Shown in pieces: positions 5,371 to 10,841 of a DNA stretch of 10,841 bases. Below the pieces are notes generated by a model, which had not been told where the DNA came from, ran no database searches, and was given only the letters and a program-made list of their open reading frames with translations. Both the position numbers and the translations under genes were made by a program. Source of the DNA: CAYPIE01 sp964410665 (GTDB lineage Bacteria; Planctomycetota; Planctomycetia; Gemmatales; Gemmataceae). Every line of letters begins with the position of its first letter. The stretch's first letter is position 1. The stretch spans positions 1 to 10,841 of the forward strand of contig CAYPIE010000144.1 of the NCBI GenBank assembly GCA_964410665.1. The letters are read 5' to 3'.

Positions 5371-5626
5371 AGAGCATGCGCTCCGCGAGCTTCTCCGCCA
5401 GTGCCGGGCCGTTCATGATGCCGTGACTCCCGGCAGCCAGGACAAAGAACCCCGGACGCGGCTCATCAAGAATAGGGAGTGCATCGGGAGTGCAATCCAC
5501 CGCTGCCGCCCACGCCTGGCTGATCTGAAGACCAGCCAGCGCGGGGACCATTGCCTCCCACTTGGGACGAAGCTTGTCGAAGTAGCCCTGATCAAAATCG
5601 AGCTGATGACGCTCTGAGTGATCCAC
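5371..5626 (-). pseudogene. C-terminal remnant of an FAD-dependent DAO-family oxidoreductase
   Basis: The minus frame reads YFDKLRPKWEAMVPALAGLQ, ISQAWAAAVDCTPDALPILD, then GFFVLAAGSHGIMNGPALAE and KLAERML. This is the C-terminal signature of D-amino-acid/sarcosine/glycine oxidase-type flavoproteins (substrate-domain strand, T-P-D-x-x-P-I, and the final FAD-contacting GxHG helix). About 250 N-terminal residues, including the dinucleotide-binding GxGxxG, are missing. The frame stays open upstream to 5806 without a recognisable start, so 5627-5806 may be further degraded coding sequence. At the 3' end, homology-like sequence stops at about 5371, beside the ArdC stop at 5366, after which the frame runs antisense through ArdC. 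The gene is therefore broken on at least one side. As a flavin amine oxidoreductase beside a copper amine oxidase, it may once have belonged to the same catabolic locus. Confidence 0.7.
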
Positions 5627-5810
5627 CGCAACACTCGTTAAGAGACAGGTGCACCGAGGATGGTGGGAGCACAGGATCCCGTCTCTGTTCGCAGCTCGTT
5701 GCTGAAGGTAATTTACCCGGGTGCTGAGAGCAACGACATTTGCCGGAGTGAGTGGGCTGGTTTCCGGCCCGTCCGTTGACCTGTTCCTCCCGGCCCTGAC
5801 GGTCTGTCAC

Positions 5811-5822
5811 AGGGGCGCCCCT
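5811..5822. repeat. perfect 12-bp palindrome AGGGGCGCCCCT
   Basis: A perfect palindrome 60 bp downstream of the amine oxidase stop. There is no loop and no T-run, so it is not a convincing terminator. The rest of the 5627-5882 gap shows nothing clear beyond possible decayed oxidoreductase sequence. Confidence 0.4.
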
Positions 5823-5882
5823 GCGCAGCGCCCTCAGGCTCTCCTTTCCCGGCATACAGCTCAGGCTCACAATGAAGGAGTA

Positions 5883-7946
5883 TCATTTCTGCACTGCCTG
5901 TGGTTTCGGTACGTCCAATGCGGGATTGCGCGAGAAAAAGCCCCAGGGGACCAGACGAAAACCAACCTCGGCCGTAGGCATCACCGGCCATTCTTCCGGG
6001 CGGGGTACGTGGGTTGTCACCAACGTATACCACAGAACCAGGTCCTTATTGACAATCGACTCATTACCGCTCCATTTCGGGAGACCTTCACCTCGTGGAT
6101 TCTGTCGCGGATAATCCCCCGCTGCGTGAAGCTCACCGGGCCTGTAGCGGGTAACCCAGACGTGATGATCCATGAACGCCGCTCTTTTCCTCAATGCCGT
6201 GTCCTGCCCCAGATAGGGGACACCGTTCTGCTCTGGAATCAGCACGTAAGATCGGTGATGTCCCAGGGAATTGCGACGCTGAGGATTGAAGACCTTCCAC
6301 GTTCGACTCTTCTCCAAACTGATGGATCGACGCACCTCACGCTCACGGGCAAAAATCGTTTCTGTCTGAATAAACCCATTCGCGCGGGGATTGCCGGGAC
6401 CACGATAGGGTCTCACGTTCATCTCGCTGAAGGAGTTGTTCGAGCCATCCACGGCAAAATCGAGGCGGAAGTTGAAGATGTGCTGATGATTCACAGCGAC
6501 GACCTGTCGGCCCACAATCTGGCTGTATTGTTGGTCCCCACTCGGATGAATCGTAGTCTTGTGCTGGATCTTCTGAGGAAGTCGATCAATTTGCTGACAG
6601 ATCAGGCACTTTTTGGACGACACGCCTTTGGCCAACAGGATTCCGGTGAGCCCGACACGCACCTGAATGCTGCCATCCTGACGAAAGATCCAGTAGAACG
6701 CGTAGTCATAATTCCCGACGGTGTGCGTCGAGGTGATCACAAGGTCGCGGGCACGCCGGGCTTCGACCTTCCGTTTGTTCAGATCGAAGGTGCGCTCATC
6801 GTGATGCTTCCAGAGGAGGCCACCATCCCGTTCGTAGATGCCAATCACGTTCTGGCGCTTCCTGGATTTGCCGAGATCGTCGGGGAAGACCGCATCGAAG
6901 AGCCTCGCATTCTCAGGAACGTCCAGTCCCAGCTCGAGTGGGTTTGCGTACCAGCCAATCCCATACTCCCCTTGATCAAACGCAGATCGCCAGTTCCACG
7001 CACCTCCGGGATCACCATACGGAACCACCATCTCTGAGAGCGAGGCGCGATCCAGAATCCTCCGGACCTGCCCCTGGTCTTTGTAGCTGACCTGATACAG
7101 CACGAGTCCTTCACGCGGATGCATCGCATAACGAAAACTCCAGTTTTGCCACTGGACCTCGTGCCCCCGGATGACAAAGCCTGGCTTGCCTTTCGGATGC
7201 CTGATCTCGAGCTTGCTGGGTGCCTTTCGGTCCTGCCCTCGAATTTTCTTCTGAAAGAAGTCGGCACTCTCCGGCGGATAGCCAACGTTCCCGGCATCCT
7301 CAATCACAACTTTGCCAGTCAATTCGTCGACCAAACCAACGACGCCCTCGATCGGCTGTCCATACGTGCTCGTCTCATTCTGCCCCTTGTCGAAATAGTA
7401 GGCGATGACACGGTACTTTGGGTTGTCGGGCTTGCTCGCGAATGCCTGTCCAGGAGCCCAGACGGACAGGTAGACGTTGTCGAGGTTCTTTATTCCACGC
7501 TTCCTGATCGCTGCCTGCCACTCTTTGTTCGCTTGGACCTTCTTCATCATCGCCTCCATCTGTGTAACGGTGACCATCGAGTTGAGCCTGGGGCGTGGAG
7601 TCAGCGTCACCTGTTTCATGGTCAGGTTCACCAGCGCTTCGGAGATCTTCCCGTTCCTCTTATCCAGAACGACAGCGAGGGCGCGTCGGGGACAGGGTTT
7701 GCCTTGCCTGTGATTGGCAAGCTCATCCTTGGTTGGTTCCTGCAGTGCCAGCATCGGGAACAGTAACCTCTCACCATTACCGTGCTTCTCCCTGATGAGC
7801 TTTGTAGCGGTGTTTATCTCCGTTTCAGTGAGGGGATCGAGTGGATGCTCGGTCTTTTCCTCAGCTCTGGCAGCGCTACTGTGGGTAAGCAACAGGGGAA
7901 TGACGAGCAGAACGGTGAAAAGGTGGAACTGACGGTGACTGAGCAT
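5883..7946 (-). CDS. secreted copper amine oxidase (primary-amine oxidase)
   Basis: A 687-aa quinoprotein oxidising primary amines to aldehyde, ammonia and H2O2 with O2. Residues 1-28 form a signal peptide (hydrophobic FTVLLVIPLLL, then a SSAARA-type cleavage site), placing the enzyme in the periplasm or outside. N2/N3-type domains span about 35-240 and the catalytic beta-sandwich about 255-670. Key residues are intact: catalytic-base Asp324 in SAFDQGEYGIG, TPQ precursor Tyr413 in VGNYDYAF (N-Y-D consensus), copper ligands His487 and His489 in NHQHIFNFRLD, and third ligand His594 in MDHHVWVTRY. Length fits bacterial family members. The ATG at 7946 has AGGGAG 5 nt upstream. It lies 57 bp downstream of the ECF sigma gene on the same strand and is probably co-transcribed or sigma-controlled. 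Substrate (monoamine, phenethylamine, polyamine) cannot be read from sequence. Confidence 0.95.
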   Translation of the reverse strand: MLSHRQFHLFTVLLVIPLLLTHSSAARAEEKTEHPLDPLTETEINTATKLIREKHGNGERLLFPMLALQEPTKDELANHRQGKPCPRRALAVVLDKRNGKISEALVNLTMKQVTLTPRPRLNSMVTVTQMEAMMKKVQANKEWQAAIRKRGIKNLDNVYLSVWAPGQAFASKPDNPKYRVIAYYFDKGQNETSTYGQPIEGVVGLVDELTGKVVIEDAGNVGYPPESADFFQKKIRGQDRKAPSKLEIRHPKGKPGFVIRGHEVQWQNWSFRYAMHPREGLVLYQVSYKDQGQVRRILDRASLSEMVVPYGDPGGAWNWRSAFDQGEYGIGWYANPLELGLDVPENARLFDAVFPDDLGKSRKRQNVIGIYERDGGLLWKHHDERTFDLNKRKVEARRARDLVITSTHTVGNYDYAFYWIFRQDGSIQVRVGLTGILLAKGVSSKKCLICQQIDRLPQKIQHKTTIHPSGDQQYSQIVGRQVVAVNHQHIFNFRLDFAVDGSNNSFSEMNVRPYRGPGNPRANGFIQTETIFAREREVRRSISLEKSRTWKVFNPQRRNSLGHHRSYVLIPEQNGVPYLGQDTALRKRAAFMDHHVWVTRYRPGELHAAGDYPRQNPRGEGLPKWSGNESIVNKDLVLWYTLVTTHVPRPEEWPVMPTAEVGFRLVPWGFFSRNPALDVPKPQAVQK

Positions 7947-7951
7947 GGCTT

Positions 7952-7957
7952 CTCCCT
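7952..7957 (-). promoter_or_regulatory. ribosome binding site of the amine oxidase gene
   Basis: AGGGAG on the minus strand, 5 nt before the ATG at 7946, fixes the start just ahead of the signal peptide. Confidence 0.65.
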
Positions 7958-8003
7958 GTTAGTGAAAGGTAGTGACGGTTCTGTTGTGGGATCCAGGACA
8001 GAT

Positions 8004-8555
8004 TTATTTCTGAAGCTCCGAAAGCAGCCACGCTTTGGCATACTTCCAGTGTCTCTCCGCCGTTGCGAGGGAGATCTCCAGAACCTCAGCTACCCGTGGC
8101 ATGGTTAGTCCCGCGAAGAATCGCAGCTCAACGAGTCGGGCTGTGTCGGGATCCGTTTGCTCGAGCAGGACGAGAGCTTCATCGAGTGCCTGCAGATCAA
8201 TGTCTTCGGAAGACGATGCTGCCAGATCAGGATCCAGGATCACCCGACGTTGATCGCCTCCCCGTTTTTTCGCTCGGGTTGCGCGATAGAAATCCACTCG
8301 AACCCGTCGCATCGCCTGTGCAGCCGCAGCGAAGAAATAGTTGCGGTCGGCAAAGGAAGGCTTCTCGTTTCTGAATAATCGCAGGTACGTTTCGTGCACC
8401 AGTTCCGTTGGTGACAGGGCCCCGGTAAAATCATCGGACTGCAACTGTCGACGGGCGAGGTGGTGCAGTTCCCCGTAAACGTGCTCAAAAAGCTCGTGAG
8501 CTGCGTCCGGCTCGCCCGCGTGAAGTCGTTCCAGAACGTGAGTCAGCTCCGACAT
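8004..8555 (-). CDS. ECF-type RNA polymerase sigma factor (Sigma70_ECF family)
   Basis: A 183-aa sigma factor with only regions 2 and 4. Region 2 covers about 12-98: the LSPTELVHETYLRLF element (48-62) is diagnostic of this ECF family, followed by RNYFFAAAAQAMRRVRVDFY (71-90), which melts and reads the -10 element, and a basic RAKKRGG. Region 4 covers about 122-181, with helix-turn-helix FFAGLTMPRVAEVLEISLAT (146-165) and recognition helix AERHWKYAKAWL for the -35 element. No C-terminal sensor extension and no anti-sigma gene are seen. The gene starts 13 bp after the kinase stop, and that gap holds its ribosome binding site. Planctomycete ECF groups of this kind are typically linked to Ser/Thr kinases, so control by phosphorylation is plausible. 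Here the kinase gene precedes the sigma gene. Confidence 0.95.
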   Translation of the reverse strand: MSELTHVLERLHAGEPDAAHELFEHVYGELHHLARRQLQSDDFTGALSPTELVHETYLRLFRNEKPSFADRNYFFAAAAQAMRRVRVDFYRATRAKKRGGDQRRVILDPDLAASSSEDIDLQALDEALVLLEQTDPDTARLVELRFFAGLTMPRVAEVLEISLATAERHWKYAKAWLLSELQK

Positions 8556-8567
8556 ACCTTTCTCTCC
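8556..8567 (-). promoter_or_regulatory. ribosome binding site in the kinase-sigma junction
   Basis: GGAGAGAAAGGT on the minus strand fills the gap between the kinase stop (TAA, 8571-8569) and the sigma ATG (8555). GGAG is 8 nt from the ATG. The tight spacing suggests coupled translation. Confidence 0.55.
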
Positions 8568-8568
8568 A

Positions 8569-10841
8569 TTACTTCTTACCGGCTCTCGGGGCAGTTCCCT
8601 TCGGTGGCTCGGGGAGCGTCTGGAATGGTGGAGACAGATCCGGAAAGACCGCCTCTTTCTGAATCACTGCAACAACAGTCCAGCGGACGGAAGGGACCTG
8701 AGCAAAAAGAAACGTAGAGAATTGATCCGTCCAGGGATCTTTCACGTTGATGGCAATTCCCGACGATCTTTCCATGATCGTGCTGGTAACGTTCATGAAT
8801 TCCGAGTAGCGATCATTGAACGTGGAGTTATTGGACCGGAGGAGTCTTGGGCGATTCCTTTTCTTCGCCCTTTGAGCAAAATCAAAATCTGGATTCGGAT
8901 GATGAATGATGATGCTCGGAGACTGATTCACGGCCTCTTTCTCCCCGGAAGGAGATGTTGCGTGGGTGATCATAAAACCATACCCACCTGTAGTCCCCAA
9001 CTGGCTGGCCAGTCTGGTGGGGGATAATTGCCTGTCGCTGTGAAAAAAACGCTCGATCGAGACGTCGACCGTAACCACACCGACAACCTGTTTCTCCGAA
9101 CCTTCTGTTCGGGTTCGCCAGATAGGGACCAGATAGGCAATAAGGACCTCGTCTCCTGCCCCGGTGTCCAATTCTGCCTGATCCCACATCGCTGCTTTTT
9201 CCCTCTTTGGGACCACGTACCAGGCCTTTTTTAGATAGGGATAGCTGGACCCTCCGAGATATTCCTGACTGACGCCGGTCTTACCCTCTTGTGATTTCCG
9301 GGAAACGTAACTACAGAACTCCCCATTGCTGAAGACACCCGGATCAAAGGCTACTGTCAGGCCAAAGATCCGCTCGTCCCGCTCCACCATTGACTTCATC
9401 CAGCTATTGAGATCCTGGACCTGCTGTTTGGTGTAAGGTGCGAGTGACGCCAGGGATGCCAACCCATGCCCGACTCCCTCGAGCTGTCGCAGATTGCTCT
9501 CGATCCGCTGAGCAATCTGCTCCGTTAATGCGATCTGGGTTCTAAATCTCTCCTCCTGTGCATGTTTCTCGTTGGCCTCAGCAACCTTCCTCTGCTGCTC
9601 GGCCCGAACCAGTCCCCAAACAGTGCCCAGAATGCCAACGAGAAGAACCACCAGAACCAACGTTCCGGTGAGAACTTTTCCCCGATTCCGCCTCAGAAAC
9701 TTATGCATCCGATATCCTGCTGACGGTGGACGAGCCTCAATTGGCTCGTCTGCGAGGTAACGCTCCACGTCCCGTGCCAACCCGTTCGCAGTCTCGTAAC
9801 GACGCTCCCGAGCCTTCTCCAGGCACTTCATGACGATCCAGTCCAATTCACCTCTCATCAAGGCCTTCAACCTTCCCGGATCGGTCTTTCGCTGTTTTGC
9901 CAGAGAAGGCAACGACTCACTTGAGGATAACCTGATCGAAGGTCTCGAGGGCTCCTCCTCACGGATAATACGAAAAAGCTCATCGAGAGCAGCTCGTTGA
10001 AGACGCCCCTTCTCGAACGGACGAAGTCCTGTCAACAGTTCATAGAGAATCACACCCAGTGAATAGATGTCTGCCCTCGTGTCGACGTCCAGAGCGGAAT
10101 AACCTGCCTGCTCCGGGGACATGTACTCAAACGTTCCGAGGATGGCTCCGAATTGAGTGGACAGGCTCTCTTCACTCAGCTTGCCTCCAGTGGCCTTGGC
10201 GACGCCAAAGTCGATGATCTTGGGAACAGGCTTTCCGTCGTAGAGCGTCACCAGAATGTTCGACGGCTTGAGATCCCGATGGACAATGCCTTTCTGATGA
10301 GCGTGCTGTACCGCTTGACAGATGGGAATAAATAACTGTAGCCGTTCTCGGGGGGGCAGGAGCGTCTCATCACAAAACCTGGTCAGTGACAGGCCGTCAA
10401 CCAGTTCCATGACAAAGAACGGTCGTCCCTGTGTGGTGATGCCGCCGTCAAGGACCTCAGCAATGTACGGATGATTCATCAGGGCGAGTGCCTGTCGCTC
10501 GGCTTCAAAGCGAGCAAGGACCTGCCTGGAATCCATGCCCGGCTTGATGAGCTTCAGGGCGACTCGACGCTTGAATGGCTCGGTCTGTTTGGCAACCCAA
10601 ACCTCCCCCATGCCTCCCTCACCGATCTTCTCCACCAACGTATAACGGTCCGCAATGACGACTCCGGGGGCAATGGCTGGCTGATAGTCCCGCGTCTGTT
10701 GGGAAGCAAGCGAGTCGCTCAATCGTGCTTCGGCCTCGGGTACGTGCTCTCCTGTTCCAGCTGGGTCGTGCGAAGCAGGCTCCAGAGTAAGCGGCCCGCG
10801 AATCACGTGGGGCTGAACAACCAGATTTGAACCGATGTCAG
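8569..10841 (-). CDS. membrane Ser/Thr protein kinase with C-terminal dCache-like sensor (5' end outside window)
   Basis: The frame is open to the window edge; numbering below is from GTG 10806 (745 aa), but the true start probably lies upstream. Kinase domain about 55-350: glycine loop IGEGGMGEV (61-69), ATP lysine Lys85 in VALKLIK, HRDLKPSN with Asp178, Lys180 and Asn183, DFG Asp199, SPE (230-232) and DIYSLGVILYELLTG. All catalytic residues are present. One membrane helix (about 378-400, GTLVLVVLLVGILGTVWGLV) leads into a charged, probably coiled-coil linker (401-445) and then a sensor at about 446-715 with Cache-type strands (IFGLTVAFDPGVF; YLKKAWY; EVLIAYLVPIW; GVVTVDVSIERFF; WTVVAVI). 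With no second helix, the sensor should be periplasmic and the kinase cytoplasmic. It heads the block kinase-sigma-amine oxidase. Expected role: sensing an external ligand and phosphorylating targets, possibly the adjacent sigma factor. Confidence 0.95.
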   Translation of the reverse strand, partial: DIGSNLVVQPHVIRGPLTLEPASHDPAGTGEHVPEAEARLSDSLASQQTRDYQPAIAPGVVIADRYTLVEKIGEGGMGEVWVAKQTEPFKRRVALKLIKPGMDSRQVLARFEAERQALALMNHPYIAEVLDGGITTQGRPFFVMELVDGLSLTRFCDETLLPPRERLQLFIPICQAVQHAHQKGIVHRDLKPSNILVTLYDGKPVPKIIDFGVAKATGGKLSEESLSTQFGAILGTFEYMSPEQAGYSALDVDTRADIYSLGVILYELLTGLRPFEKGRLQRAALDELFRIIREEEPSRPSIRLSSSESLPSLAKQRKTDPGRLKALMRGELDWIVMKCLEKARERRYETANGLARDVERYLADEPIEARPPSAGYRMHKFLRRNRGKVLTGTLVLVVLLVGILGTVWGLVRAEQQRKVAEANEKHAQEERFRTQIALTEQIAQRIESNLRQLEGVGHGLASLASLAPYTKQQVQDLNSWMKSMVERDERIFGLTVAFDPGVFSNGEFCSYVSRKSQEGKTGVSQEYLGGSSYPYLKKAWYVVPKREKAAMWDQAELDTGAGDEVLIAYLVPIWRTRTEGSEKQVVGVVTVDVSIERFFHSDRQLSPTRLASQLGTTGGYGFMITHATSPSGEKEAVNQSPSIIIHHPNPDFDFAQRAKKRNRPRLLRSNNSTFNDRYSEFMNVTSTIMERSSGIAINVKDPWTDQFSTFLFAQVPSVRWTVVAVIQKEAVFPDLSPPFQTLPEPPKGTAPRAGKK

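Noticed and set aside
5721..7037. 438-codon open frame on the plus strand
   Set aside because: It lies almost entirely antisense to the copper amine oxidase, whose catalytic motifs are intact on the minus strand; it has no recognisable domain and is explained by GC-rich codon shadowing.
7119..7766. 215-codon open frame on the plus strand
   Set aside because: Antisense shadow of the N-terminal half of the amine oxidase; no protein-like motifs and no ribosome binding site.
10815..10841. tRNA T-arm-like GGTTCAAATC on the minus strand at the right edge
   Set aside because: The stem needs two wobble pairs, no acceptor or CCA follows, and the sequence lies in the open frame of the kinase N-terminus.

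Overview
The window most likely comes from a planctomycete (Planctomycetota). The main evidence is the right half: a long Pkn-type Ser/Thr kinase with a C-terminal extracytoplasmic sensor, placed directly upstream of a small ECF sigma factor of the planctomycete-rich Sigma70_ECF type. A possible WD40 scrap and the GC-rich codon use agree with this. The assignment rests on gene content only; there is no rRNA or tRNA here.

Layout. (1) 1-1590 is GC-rich and mostly minus strand. It holds a possible WD40 remnant (32-112), a small protein with an ADP-ribosyltransferase-like N-terminus (114-641), a plus-strand gene scrap (763-930), and a protein with a transglutaminase/cysteine-protease-like Cys-His-Asp pattern (991-1473) that overlaps an upstream 27-codon ORF by a GTGA junction. 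(2) Around 1590 base composition drops sharply. From there to about 5370 lies a probable mobile or transferred segment: about 500 bp of non-coding sequence with a 37-bp tandem duplication, an orphan plus-strand gene (2100-2861), a complete tyrosine recombinase (2871-3980, minus), a 550-bp non-coding block rich in palindromes and short repeats, and an ArdC-like antirestriction protein with an HExxH metallopeptidase motif (4530-5366). (3) Immediately after the ArdC stop, the minus strand carries only the C-terminal part of an FAD-dependent DAO-family oxidoreductase, so the right junction appears to cut a resident gene. (4) 5883-10841 is a compact minus-strand block, transcribed right to left: membrane Ser/Thr kinase (5' end outside the window), ECF sigma factor (13 bp later) and a secreted copper amine oxidase with all catalytic and copper residues (57 bp later).

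How they may work together. The kinase has a cytoplasmic catalytic domain, one membrane helix and a periplasmic dCache-like sensor. The amine oxidase has a signal peptide, so enzyme and sensor would share the periplasm. The simplest reading is a kinase-to-ECF-sigma signalling unit with amine oxidation as an output, but the regulatory link and the ligand are inference. The recombinase and ArdC-like protein fit a mobile-element remnant. No relaxase, replication gene, type IV secretion gene, CRISPR array, tRNA or complete insertion sequence was found.
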